Shown here: positions 8,761 through 17,207 of the stretch, piece by piece | How the letters are laid out: the number at the start of each line of letters is the position of its first letter | How positions within the stretch are numbered: position 1 is the stretch's first letter | Assembly: GCF_030409715.1 (NCBI RefSeq) | Contig: NZ_JAUFQI010000001.1 | Coordinates: 1,673,001-1,737,000, forward strand | Origin: Reinekea marina | GTDB taxonomy: Bacteria > Pseudomonadota > Gammaproteobacteria > Pseudomonadales > Natronospirillaceae | Reading direction: 5' to 3' | Length of the DNA: 64,000 nucleotides | The notes under the pieces: generated by a model | Told to the model about the DNA's origin: nothing | Databases searched by the model: none | Seen by the model: the letters and a program-made list of their open reading frames with translations, nothing else | Made by a program: the position numbers and the translations under genes

Positions 8761-10788
8761 ATGATCAATAATTTAACAGTAGTCGGCCGACTCATAACTG
8801 GGTTTGCTGTGTTAGCGGGCGGCATTTTGTTGTCTACTTTAATGAGTGTCAGCGGCTTGACCAATATTAAGTCTAATTTAGATGTTATTGTAAATTCGGC
8901 CAATCCAGCGGAAAGGGCGGCCAGTCAATTACAGCAAGCTGCGTTGAATCTTACGTTGCACCTGTCTGAAGGCTTTAATGCAAAATCTCTGGCGGAGCTG
9001 AATTTTGCTTCGCAAAGTATTCAGGCCGATATAAAACTCTTTGATGAGCAATCACAAGTGCTCACACAGGCTTTGCGTTCAATGCCGCTGCAAGAAAAGA
9101 ACCTCAAACAAGTAGATTCGCTGTCTGGCCGTATATCGGCACTTTCAGAGCGTGCGAACGGAGATATTGGGGACTACCGACTTAGTCTTAAATCCCTCGA
9201 TGACATTGTGAATAAAAGGGCGGCCCTAGCTGACGTACGAGAAGAGTTAGAGATTTCATTGCCTATGCTCATTGAAGAAACCTTTGACCCCTCTGCGCAG
9301 AAGTTAGTTTATGAAGCAAAAGGCATCATAGATCGAGGGACCAGTTTAGCGCTACAAATAAGTTACGCGAATAATTTAGAAGATTTTTCTCAATCACAGC
9401 GCCAGTTTAGTCAATTCGCAGACGATTACGGTCGCCTTGCTATGCGCCTTTTAGGGTTTGCCCGTTCCGATAAATTTTTTGCCGACAACTTAAAAGTGGT
9501 CACGACATCCGTGCAAAAAGTTATTGGGCTTGTGCAAGAAACAGGTGGAATTGCACCTACTTTAAACAGTTACTTACAGTTAAAAAGTACATTGAATCGC
9601 AATGTTGATGAGGTGGCTTCAGAGCTTAAAGAAGTGGTTGCTGAATTGAGTGTGATTTCGTCAAAAATAACCACAGAAGCAAACAAAGTTGCCGCAAAGT
9701 CTGCTGCCAAAGTTTCTGAAACCTACATTCGTCTTGTGCTGGTCGGTGTTTTGGCATTATTTTTATCGGTGATCATTGCCGCTCTTGTTGTGTTTTCAAT
9801 ACGAAAACCGATTAAAGCCTTAAATCGTTATATTAGTGAAGTCAGTGAAGGGAATTTAACCGCCAGCTTAACATTGAAAAATAATGACGAGTTTTCGGCA
9901 ATAGCACGACGCATCAATAGATTAGTGGTGGCATTGCGTAGCATGGTTTTAGATATTGAGGCTGAAAGCCTCAAGGTGAATGAAATTGTGAGTCAAACCC
10001 GAGATGTGTCGGAAAAGACTCAAGTGAAGATCGAAAACCAACGCCTGGAAATTGAACAGGCTGCCGTTGCGATCAGTGAAATGTCACTGTCGATTGGTGA
10101 AGTAGCGTCTATTGCAGAACAGACCAGCCAAAATATGCAAGAGGGTGAAAAAGAAGCCAGTTCAATTGAGCAGATGATCAATACCACCGTCGCCTCGGTT
10201 GAAAAGCTGGATATTCAAATGCAAGAGGCGGTAGAAGTCATTTCATCATTGGATGTCGGGGTTAGCAGTATCGAAGGAATTTTAGAGACGATCCAAAGCA
10301 TTGCTGAGCAAACCAATTTATTGGCCTTAAACGCCGCCATTGAAGCCGCTAGGGCGGGAGAGCAAGGAAGAGGCTTTGCCGTAGTGGCCGATGAAGTGAG
10401 AACGTTGGCTGGCAATTCAGCTAAATCTACCGAAGAGATTCGCTCTAAAATTGATCAAATGACTAAACAGTCAAGAGCGGCCGTGCAGGTTATTGAGCAA
10501 TCAAGGGCGGCGTCGGAAAGCGTGTCGAAAACTTCACTGGAGACGGGTGCTAAGTTCACGCATTTTGTAAAGTCGATAAGCGATTTGAGCGCTGCGAATG
10601 TTTCCATTGCAGCCGCCGCCGAGGAGCAAAATGCAACCACCGACCAAATTGCACTCTTAATGCAATCGGTTGGCAGTAATGCACAAGAAACAGCCGACCA
10701 AGCTAAGCAAGTTGCCAGCAGCATCGCTGGTCTTAGCTTAGTCGCAAATGAATTAGATGAATCGGTTCACCAATTTAAGACAAGTTAG
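8761..10788 (+). CDS. Methyl-accepting chemotaxis protein
   Basis: A 675-residue chemoreceptor. The first membrane helix is about residues 10-29 and the second about 323-345. Between them is a ~290-residue periplasmic, mostly helical ligand domain. A HAMP domain follows (~347-400), then the cytoplasmic coiled coil with the signalling tip ([18 protein letters not shown], then [16 protein letters not shown] about 535-551). No C-terminal CheR-binding pentapeptide is visible (it ends VHQFKTS). It should report to the CheA/CheW array encoded at 20.4-28.2 kb. The ligand is not predictable. Its 3' end overlaps the convergent deaminase gene by 14 bases. Confidence 0.93.
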   Translation: MINNLTVVGRLITGFAVLAGGILLSTLMSVSGLTNIKSNLDVIVNSANPAERAASQLQQAALNLTLHLSEGFNAKSLAELNFASQSIQADIKLFDEQSQVLTQALRSMPLQEKNLKQVDSLSGRISALSERANGDIGDYRLSLKSLDDIVNKRAALADVREELEISLPMLIEETFDPSAQKLVYEAKGIIDRGTSLALQISYANNLEDFSQSQRQFSQFADDYGRLAMRLLGFARSDKFFADNLKVVTTSVQKVIGLVQETGGIAPTLNSYLQLKSTLNRNVDEVASELKEVVAELSVISSKITTEANKVAAKSAAKVSETYIRLVLVGVLALFLSVIIAALVVFSIRKPIKALNRYISEVSEGNLTASLTLKNNDEFSAIARRINRLVVALRSMVLDIEAESLKVNEIVSQTRDVSEKTQVKIENQRLEIEQAAVAISEMSLSIGEVASIAEQTSQNMQEGEKEASSIEQMINTTVASVEKLDIQMQEAVEVISSLDVGVSSIEGILETIQSIAEQTNLLALNAAIEAARAGEQGRGFAVVADEVRTLAGNSAKSTEEIRSKIDQMTKQSRAAVQVIEQSRAASESVSKTSLETGAKFTHFVKSISDLSAANVSIAAAAEEQNATTDQIALLMQSVGSNAQETADQAKQVASSIAGLSLVANELDESVHQFKTS

Positions 10789-11227
10789 TCATTTCGCCGG
10801 TGGGAACCCAGTCTACTTCTACACCGGCTTCTTTAAACATATCTTCACTGATTTTGATTTTTTCACCCCAACGCGATAAAAAATCTTCGCTTTGTTCAGG
10901 GCAATGTACCACAGAAATCCCTGTCTGAATGATTTTAGCTGCACAGTTAGGGCATGGGAAATGAGTGACCCAGATTTCGCACTGAGTTAAATCTCGCCCA
11001 GCAAATAAAATAGCATTTTCTTCGGCGTGAAGTGTTTTTAGTAGCTTCATTTCACGATCATCTGTATCTGCGCTGTCTGATATTCCGTGCGGGTAGCCAT
11101 TAAATCCCAACGACACAATACGATTCTTGCGAGTTATAACCGCACCAACCTGTGTTGACGGGTCTTTACTCCAAGAACCAACTAGTTGCGCCATTTGCAC
11201 AAATCGACCTGCCCATTTTGAAATCAT
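10775..11227 (-). CDS. dCMP deaminase-family zinc deaminase
   Basis: A 150-residue cytidine/deoxycytidylate deaminase superfamily protein. The zinc site is HAEENA (His ligand and catalytic Glu) plus PCPNCAAKI (two Cys ligands). The N-terminal [13 protein letters not shown] and NGYPHG are typical of dCMP deaminase / ComEB-like proteins. The predicted reaction is dCMP to dUMP for thymidylate supply. The C-terminal part, [28 protein letters not shown], is the common ending of the subgroup. It overlaps the chemoreceptor gene tail to tail by 14 bases. Substrate (dCMP versus another nucleotide) is inferred. Confidence 0.88.
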   Translation of the reverse strand: MISKWAGRFVQMAQLVGSWSKDPSTQVGAVITRKNRIVSLGFNGYPHGISDSADTDDREMKLLKTLHAEENAILFAGRDLTQCEIWVTHFPCPNCAAKIIQTGISVVHCPEQSEDFLSRWGEKIKISEDMFKEAGVEVDWVPTGEMTNLS

Positions 11228-11336
11228 GTCTATAATCCTATTAATAGAAGCTATTTTTATCGCCGTTAGCTTAAATGACTTGTCTCAGACTATAAAGGCT
11301 GCACTCATTATTTGTGCAGGAATAGGAAGTGTATTC

Positions 11337-11780
11337 ATGAAGCGATCCAGTCAGGTATCTGTGTCCAAAATCATCCAATTGATGAAAAAAATCCCCATTT
11401 TCGATGCATTTACTAGTGAAGATCGAGCACAAATGGCGGAGCACGCGCAAATTTATATTGCCAACACCGACGAAGCCATCATTGAGCGAGATGCTAAGGA
11501 TAACTGCTTCTATATATTGTTAAGTGGCGAGGCTAGGGTATTGCTCAGACAGAAAGATGTGTCGCCGTTGGCAACCATTGAGCCTGGAGACATGTTTGGT
11601 GAGATAGGTTTTGCGCTGGGTACGCCACGAAGTACATGGGTATTAGCCAATCAGCTTTCTGCGCTGCTTAGAGTCGATCATAAATTACTGGATGCGTTGG
11701 ATCATGCTTTGAAGGGGAAAGTGAAAGATCAGATTATACTTAAAATGGCTAATACCATTTCGGCGTTAAATAGCCGGTAA
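11337..11780 (+). CDS. Cyclic nucleotide-binding (cNMP) domain protein
   Basis: A 147-residue single-domain protein. Residues ~12-135 form the cNMP-binding beta-roll: IPIFDAFTSEDR, then FYILLSGEARVLL, then IEPGDMFGEIGFALGTPRSTWV, the phosphate-binding cassette region. There is no helix-turn-helix or kinase domain, so it is a stand-alone sensor. The frame is open upstream to 11127, but GGAAG 7 bases before ATG 11337 and the overlap of the longer form with the divergent deaminase gene favour this start. ATG 11226 would add a hydrophobic stretch but has no ribosome site. Partner and ligand (cAMP, c-di-GMP or none) are unknown. Confidence 0.8.
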   Translation: MKRSSQVSVSKIIQLMKKIPIFDAFTSEDRAQMAEHAQIYIANTDEAIIERDAKDNCFYILLSGEARVLLRQKDVSPLATIEPGDMFGEIGFALGTPRSTWVLANQLSALLRVDHKLLDALDHALKGKVKDQIILKMANTISALNSR

Positions 11781-11784
11781 GAAA

Positions 11785-11859
11785 TGGCATCCCGTAGGGG
11801 ACTTGAACCCCTGTTACCGCCGTGAAAGGGCGGTGTCCTAACCGCTAGACGAACGGGAC
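11785..11859 (-). tRNA. tRNA-Glu (UUC)
   Basis: On the minus strand the gene starts GTCCCGTTCGTCTAGCGG, has the anticodon loop CTTTCAC (anticodon TTC), a GGGGTTCAAGTCCCC T arm, and ends ACGGGATGCCA with encoded CCA. All four arms pair (the first acceptor pair is G-U). Confidence 0.97.
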
Positions 11860-11890
11860 ACACAGTTTTCTTTGCTTTGCTGAAATTAAG

Positions 11891-11965
11891 TGGCATCCCG
11901 TAGGGGACTTGAACCCCTGTTACCGCCGTGAAAGGGCGGTGTCCTAACCGCTAGACGAACGGGAC
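11891..11965 (-). tRNA. tRNA-Glu (UUC), second tandem copy
   Basis: It appears base-for-base identical to the copy at 11785-11859 and is separated from it by 31 bases. On the minus strand it is the upstream copy, so the two are probably processed from one transcript. Confidence 0.97.
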
Positions 11966-12076
11966 ACTGTGCTCATTTCGAAAGCGCGCGAATATTAACA
12001 TTGCCTCATCACATTGCAAGAACTTTTCTAAAATTAATTAAAAAAATCAATCGGTTAGCGAAAAATTGACGTTTTT

Positions 12077-12994
12077 TTAGTCGATGACGATTTCGATGCG
12101 TCGGTTGACTTTCCAAGCAGTGGCATCCGATTCATCTCTAATTGGTGCATTGGCCGCCTTGCCTGCTACGGTAAAGCGATTGCTATTAACACCTTGGTCG
12201 ATTAGGTTAACCAGAACCTTTGAGGCTCGTACAGCGCTGAGTTCCCAATTTGTCGGGTAGTTTTGTGACAAAGATGAGGTGATCGGGCGTTCATCACTGT
12301 GCCCAATAACCAATATACTCTTGTCTTGAAAGCCATTTAACCCTTCTGCAATGGGCGCTAATAAGTCTTTTGCATTAGCGCGTAATTGCACGGTGCCCGG
12401 CACAAATAGAGTTTCTAGCGGAATGCTGATTGAAATCGACTGATCCGATTTTTGTACAATGCCAATTTCATTGTTTGGATCTATGGCTTTAACTTCTTTG
12501 ATTAGATTACTTAAAGACACAGAGTCGATGGGAGAAGCGCTGTTCGATACGTGGGTGCGATTTTCTAAGGCTCGCTTCAAATTCGCAATCGTAGCATCAG
12601 CATTGGTGAGCTGGCGACGAGTGGTTTCGAGGTCTAATTCAAACTTCTTTGCTTGCTGCTTGGCGAGCTCAAGTTGCTGAGCCGACAGTAAGGCAATTTC
12701 TTGACTCTTTTGATAATCTGCTTTTAAGTTGGTTAAAGCAGATTGCAACTCTCTAATCATTGTTGCCAGCTCTAATTGAGTGGATTGCATCAGCTCTACT
12801 TGCTCTCCACGCTGACGCTGGCTCTGTTGGCTTTGCTCGTTCTGTGTTTCTAAGGTTGTTATTTCCGATGTGAGCTCGGTAACCTGAATTTGGCGCTGGT
12901 TGTTTTCGAAATATAAGAATAGATTGGCTAATAAAGACATCAATAGCGCAACCATTGAAAAGATCATTTTTTGAGTCGATGTCATACTGGACAA
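12077..12994 (-). CDS. OmpA/MotB-type peptidoglycan-binding membrane protein
   Basis: A 305-residue protein with one N-terminal membrane helix (~residues 10-28), a long Gln/Glu-rich coiled coil (~30-150), and a C-terminal OmpA-like domain (~185-305) containing LVIGHSDERP, NWELSAVRASKV and NRRIEIVID. The layout resembles MotB-like or OmpA-anchor proteins that tie the inner membrane to peptidoglycan. The helix lacks an obvious MotB-style Asp near its start, and no MotA partner is adjacent. The start is TTG 12994 with ATAGGA ~8 bases upstream; ATG 12985 is the alternative. A link to the orphan MotC-like gene at 25159 is speculative. Confidence 0.75.
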   Translation of the reverse strand: MSSMTSTQKMIFSMVALLMSLLANLFLYFENNQRQIQVTELTSEITTLETQNEQSQQSQRQRGEQVELMQSTQLELATMIRELQSALTNLKADYQKSQEIALLSAQQLELAKQQAKKFELDLETTRRQLTNADATIANLKRALENRTHVSNSASPIDSVSLSNLIKEVKAIDPNNEIGIVQKSDQSISISIPLETLFVPGTVQLRANAKDLLAPIAEGLNGFQDKSILVIGHSDERPITSSLSQNYPTNWELSAVRASKVLVNLIDQGVNSNRFTVAGKAANAPIRDESDATAWKVNRRIEIVID

Positions 12995-13035
12995 TGCGTC
13001 ATCCTATTGCTGAATGCTGTTGAATCACTGGTTAT

Positions 13036-13055
13036 ATCATAGTTTATTCTATGAT
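13036..13055. promoter_or_regulatory. Perfect inverted repeat between divergent genes
   Basis: ATCATAG-TTTATT-CTATGAT has 7-base perfect arms. It lies 42 bases upstream of the OmpA-domain gene and 108 bases upstream of the acyl-CoA synthetase, so it may be an operator for either. It does not match the FadR or PsrA consensus sequences I know. Confidence 0.4.
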
Positions 13056-13163
13056 TTACGAAATCAGGTTGATAATGCCATAGTGATGCTTGCAGATGAA
13101 CGAATTATTTGGTGAAGTAGAGCGAGCTCTCCAATAACTATAAAAATAGCGTAAGGAAAAACT

Positions 13164-14810
13164 ATGAATTACCGTACACCGCTTGAAATGTTACGAAGCC
13201 ATGCTGAAAATTCGGGCGATAGACCCTTTCTTCATCAACCGGCGAACCGCCAATGGCGCATTATTACTTGGAAAGAATCGTTAAGGCAGGTGCAAGTGAT
13301 TGCGGCTGGTCTCCAAGCTCAAGGCTTACAGCCAGGTGATAAGGTGGCCATATTAGCGAAAAACTCAGCGGAATGGTTTCTGGCCGATTGGGCCATAATG
13401 ATGGCCGGCATGATCAGTGTGCCTATTTATTCGACTGCCGGTGAAAGCACTCTTAAATATATTCTAGAGCACAGTGAAGCCAAAGCCGTGTTTGTTGGTA
13501 AATTAGACGATGTTACCGCCGCAAACAATGTGCTCGATGGCTCTATCCCTCGCATTGCATTTCCTTACCCAACAGCCAACGCTGATATGCAGTGGAATCA
13601 GTGGTTGCAAGATTATCAGCCGATAGAAAACCCAGTAGACCCAAGCCTTGATGACATTATGAGTATTGTCTATACATCAGGCAGTACCGGAAACCCGAAA
13701 GGCGTTATCATCACCTTCAAAAATTTTGCATCGGTCAGCGAAACACACTCTAAGTCTATGGAGTTAGGTCCAGAAGATCGAGCGGTGTCTTATTTACCTT
13801 TGGCGCACATTACGGAGCGCGGCGTTATTCAAGGGCCAAGTCTGTACGGCGGTGGCAAGATTTACTTTGTAGAGTCGTTAGACACCTTTGTTGATGATTT
13901 AAAGTACGCACAGCCGACCTTATTTTTATCGGTACCAAGACTGTGGACGCGTTTTCAATCGGGCGTTTATGAAAAACTACCGGCTAAAAAACTCGAAAAA
14001 CTCCTTAAAATACCGTTGATCGGTAAATTAATTGCTAAGAAAGTTCGAACTGGATTAGGGCTCAACAGCGCTCGACTTTTTGGCTCGGGTTCAGCGCCTA
14101 TTTCACCGAGTATTTTACAATGGTATACCACCATCGGCGTGAATATTTGTGAAGGTTGGGGAATGACCGAAACAACGGGTCTTTCTTGCACTAACTTGCC
14201 ATTTGAGGCTAGCCGCATAGGTACGATCGGCATGCCGTGTGATTGCGTTGAGATGTCACTGTCAGATGAGGGTGAAATTATAATTAAAGGCGATGCTGTA
14301 TTTAAGGAATACTATAAAAACCCAGAAGCCACAGCCGAAGCCTTCACCGACGGATGGTTCCATACGGGTGACCGTGCCTTGAAGAACCCTGATGGCAGCT
14401 TCAAAATTATTGGGCGCGTTAAAGAAGAGTTCAAGACCGGCAAAGGCAAATACGTTGCACCGGTTCCTATTGAATCTTTATTAGCTTCTAATGCTAATAT
14501 TGAGCAAATATGCGTCATGGGGACGGGTCGAAAGCAACCTGTTGCGGTCATAGTATTGGCTGAGCATTTACAAAATGCGGAACGTGCGCCAATTCGTGAA
14601 TCTCTTCAAGAAACGCTTACTTCGGTGAATGAAAAATTAGAGTCTCATCAAAAGCTTGATTGCCTCATTGTCGCGAAAGATGCTTGGACAATTGAGAATC
14701 AGTATTTGACGCCTACTTTAAAAATAAAACGCACCGATCTTGAAGATCATTACCGCACAATTGCCATGAAAGGCGAATTGTCTTCTGTGATTTGGGAAGA
14801 CGAAGTTTAA
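13164..14810 (+). CDS. Long-chain acyl-CoA synthetase, AMP-forming (FAA1-type)
   Basis: A 548-residue ANL-superfamily ligase activating a fatty acid with ATP and CoA. The P-loop-like A3 motif is YTSGSTGNPKGV (~residues 172-183). LPLAHITERGV is the long-chain type A4 region. GWGMTETTG (A5), GWFHTGD (A7) and IGRVKEEFKTGKGKYVAP (A8) follow. The last region lacks the usual very C-terminal PKTxxGKxxR lysine pattern but has TPTLKIKRTDLE, typical of FAA1-like enzymes. It is a different subfamily from fadD at 43306. It stands alone, 352 bases from the next gene upstream start. Confidence 0.9.
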   Translation: MNYRTPLEMLRSHAENSGDRPFLHQPANRQWRIITWKESLRQVQVIAAGLQAQGLQPGDKVAILAKNSAEWFLADWAIMMAGMISVPIYSTAGESTLKYILEHSEAKAVFVGKLDDVTAANNVLDGSIPRIAFPYPTANADMQWNQWLQDYQPIENPVDPSLDDIMSIVYTSGSTGNPKGVIITFKNFASVSETHSKSMELGPEDRAVSYLPLAHITERGVIQGPSLYGGGKIYFVESLDTFVDDLKYAQPTLFLSVPRLWTRFQSGVYEKLPAKKLEKLLKIPLIGKLIAKKVRTGLGLNSARLFGSGSAPISPSILQWYTTIGVNICEGWGMTETTGLSCTNLPFEASRIGTIGMPCDCVEMSLSDEGEIIIKGDAVFKEYYKNPEATAEAFTDGWFHTGDRALKNPDGSFKIIGRVKEEFKTGKGKYVAPVPIESLLASNANIEQICVMGTGRKQPVAVIVLAEHLQNAERAPIRESLQETLTSVNEKLESHQKLDCLIVAKDAWTIENQYLTPTLKIKRTDLEDHYRTIAMKGELSSVIWEDEV

Positions 14811-14820
14811 TTATTAATCA

Positions 14821-14864
14821 GCAGCGTGTTCGATTTATAATCAATCGGCGCGCTGCGCTTTCTT
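14821..14864 (+). terminator. Two-part hairpin after the acyl-CoA synthetase
   Basis: GCAGCG (14821-14826) pairs with CGCTGC (14851-14856) around an inner CGATT/AATCG stem, followed by the short T-rich GCTTTCTT. It is a plausible but imperfect intrinsic terminator separating the ligase from the flagellar locus. Confidence 0.45.
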
Positions 14865-14907
14865 GCCGCAGAAACATCTTTCCTTAAATTATAAATTTTG
14901 CACCAAC

Positions 14908-14923
14908 TTGGCCTAATACTTGC
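14908..14923 (+). promoter_or_regulatory. Sigma-54 type promoter upstream of flhA
   Basis: TTGGCCTAATACTTGC has GG and GC separated by exactly 10 bases, as in the -24/-12 consensus TTGGCACG-N4-TTGC. It is 43 bases before the flhA ATG. In Pseudomonas and Vibrio flhA belongs to the RpoN/FleQ (FlrC) class, which supports the reading. Confidence 0.65.
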
Positions 14924-14965
14924 GATCTATTCAGTTAACTTACTTTATTGACTGAATTTTGACGA

Positions 14966-17197
14966 ATGGCGCTATTTGATTCTGTCCGCTCTGCCGGATC
15001 CCAGTTTAAACATGTCGATGGTCAGGCCGTACTGCGAGGTACTGGGCGTAATGCTCAACTCGCCAGTAAGCGTTTATTGGGCGTTCCAGTATTCCTACTG
15101 ATGCTTCTTGGGTTAATGACGTTACCTGTTCCAACGTTGATGCTCGATACGTTTTTCACCTTTAATATTGCCTTATCCATCGTAGTGCTTCTGGTGTCTA
15201 TTTATGTTTTAAGGCCACTCGATTTCTCAGTGTTTCCATCCATTATTCTTGTCGCTACTTTAATGCGTTTAGCGCTGAATGTAGCTTCAACTCGAGTGGT
15301 TTTGATGCATGGTCATCAAGGCGGTGATGCTGCTGGTAAAGTCATTGAAGCGTTTGGTGAAGTGTTGATTGGTGGTAACTATGCCGTAGGTTTGGTGGTG
15401 TTTGCCATTTTAATGATTATTAATTTTGTCGTTGTCACCAAAGGTGCCGGGCGAGTGTCTGAAGTGAGCGCTCGATTTACGTTAGACGCGATGCCAGGCA
15501 AGCAAATGGCCATAGATGCTGACCTTAACGCAGGCTTGATTGATGCCGATACGGCTAAAACGCGTCGAGCCGAAATTTCTCAAGAAGCCGATTTTTATGG
15601 TTCAATGGACGGTGCGTCAAAATTTGTACGCGGCGATGCCGTAGCGGGCATCTTAATTCTTGTGATCAACATTGTGGGTGGACTGGTCATAGGTATGATG
15701 CAGCACAACCTTGAGTTTTCAGATGCTGTGCAGAAATATGCGCTGTTAACGATTGGTGATGGCTTAGTCGCACAAATTCCTTCGCTATTGTTATCTGTAG
15801 CGGCCGCCATTATGGTGACCAGAAACAGCTCAAGCATTCAAATGGGCGATCAAATCTCCCAGCAGATGTTTGGTACGCCAAATGCATTATCTATAACTGC
15901 CTTCGTATTATTTATAATGGGTATTATCCCAGGAATGCCTCACTTCGTGTTTTTGAGTTTGGCGGTGATTTCTCTTTTGGGCGCATTTTTTATTAAGTAT
16001 AAAGAAAGTGTCGAAGAAGGGACGCCCTTTGTACCTATGAAGGCCGGTTCGCCGGCATTTGGTAGCCCTCAAATTGGTGGTGCGGACAAAAAAGCTTCAT
16101 TAGAAGGGCCTCCGCCGGTAACACCGAGCCCCGAAGAGACAAAAGAGTTGAGTTGGGATGACGTGCAGCCGGTTGATGTCATAGGGTTAGAGGTGGGCTA
16201 TCGACTGATACCGCTAGTAGATCGATCGCAAGGAGGGCAGTTGTTGGGGCGCATTAAAGGGATTCGTAAAAAGTTATCGCAAGAGCTCGGGTTTTTAGTC
16301 CCTTCTATTCACATTCGTGACAACCTAGATTTAATGCCAAATGCTTACCAACTAACTTTAATGGGTGTTTCTGTCGCTGATGGGGAGGTGTACCCAGAAA
16401 AAGAATTGGCTATTAATCCCGGGGAAGTGTTTGGTCCGTTAGAAGGGGTTAAAACGGTCGACCCTGCTTTCGGGCTCGAAGCCATTTGGATTGAGTCAGC
16501 CGAAAAAGATAAAGCGCAAACACTAGGATATACCGTTGTAGATGCCAGTACAGTCGTAGCAACTCATGTTAATCATGTCTTGCAGCAGCATGCCTATGAA
16601 TTATTGGGTCATGAAGAAGTGCAGCAAATGGTCGATCTGTTGGCGAAAAACTCACCGAAGTTAGCTGAAGAGCTGGTGCCTAATACCTTGTCTTTGTCGC
16701 AGTTACTTAAAGTATTGCAAAACTTATTGGTTGAGGATGTTTCCGTTAAAGACATGAGAAGCATTGCGGAATCTTTAACTAACATGCCAAACAAAACTCA
16801 AGATATTGGCATGTTAACCAACGCCGCACGTATGGGGCTTTCTCGAATGATCGTGCAAAGTATTATTGGTAACGCGAAAGAAATCCCCGTTATTACGCTG
16901 GATCGAGGGTTGGAACAGCTATTGCATAAGACTGTACAACAGGCCGGCGCTGATGGAAATCTTGACAGTGTCGCCCTTGAGCCAGGAATGGCTGAACGGT
17001 TGCAAGGTTCATTGGCGGAAGCCGTGAAAAACTTAGATGCCGAAGGTAAGCCAGCTATTTTATTGGTGGCTGCATCTCTTCGAACCTTGCTTGCGAAATT
17101 TGTTCGTCACGGAGTTGAAAATTTAAAAGTATTGAGTTTTCAAGAAATTCCAGACAACAAGCACATTACGATAGTAGCCACAGTCGGCGGCCAGTAA
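14966..17197 (+). CDS. flhA: Flagellar biosynthesis export-gate protein FlhA
   Basis: A 743-residue inner-membrane component of the flagellar type III export gate. The N-terminal half has about eight membrane helices (~residues 40-345) and the conserved FHIPEP-type cytoplasmic loop (RVSEVSARFTLDAMPGKQMAIDADLNAG and neighbours). The C-terminal cytosolic domain (~400-743) docks chaperone-substrate complexes and includes RLIPLVDRSQGG and SIAESLTNMPNKTQD. Slightly longer than E. coli FlhA owing to the N-terminal ~35 residues. It is the first gene of a run flhA-flhF-fleN-fliA, preceded by a sigma-54 type promoter. Confidence 0.97.
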   Translation: MALFDSVRSAGSQFKHVDGQAVLRGTGRNAQLASKRLLGVPVFLLMLLGLMTLPVPTLMLDTFFTFNIALSIVVLLVSIYVLRPLDFSVFPSIILVATLMRLALNVASTRVVLMHGHQGGDAAGKVIEAFGEVLIGGNYAVGLVVFAILMIINFVVVTKGAGRVSEVSARFTLDAMPGKQMAIDADLNAGLIDADTAKTRRAEISQEADFYGSMDGASKFVRGDAVAGILILVINIVGGLVIGMMQHNLEFSDAVQKYALLTIGDGLVAQIPSLLLSVAAAIMVTRNSSSIQMGDQISQQMFGTPNALSITAFVLFIMGIIPGMPHFVFLSLAVISLLGAFFIKYKESVEEGTPFVPMKAGSPAFGSPQIGGADKKASLEGPPPVTPSPEETKELSWDDVQPVDVIGLEVGYRLIPLVDRSQGGQLLGRIKGIRKKLSQELGFLVPSIHIRDNLDLMPNAYQLTLMGVSVADGEVYPEKELAINPGEVFGPLEGVKTVDPAFGLEAIWIESAEKDKAQTLGYTVVDASTVVATHVNHVLQQHAYELLGHEEVQQMVDLLAKNSPKLAEELVPNTLSLSQLLKVLQNLLVEDVSVKDMRSIAESLTNMPNKTQDIGMLTNAARMGLSRMIVQSIIGNAKEIPVITLDRGLEQLLHKTVQQAGADGNLDSVALEPGMAERLQGSLAEAVKNLDAEGKPAILLVAASLRTLLAKFVRHGVENLKVLSFQEIPDNKHITIVATVGGQ

Positions 17198-17207
17198 GGA
17201 ATAGTCC

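Noticed and set aside
11127..11336. N-terminal extension of the cNMP-binding protein
   Set aside because: It overlaps the divergent deaminase gene and has no ribosome site, while ATG 11337 has GGAAG at the right distance.
11785..11965. tRNA-associated genomic island or att site
   Set aside because: No integrase or tRNA-fragment repeat is nearby; the second copy is a complete functional tRNA gene, and flanking genes are ordinary.
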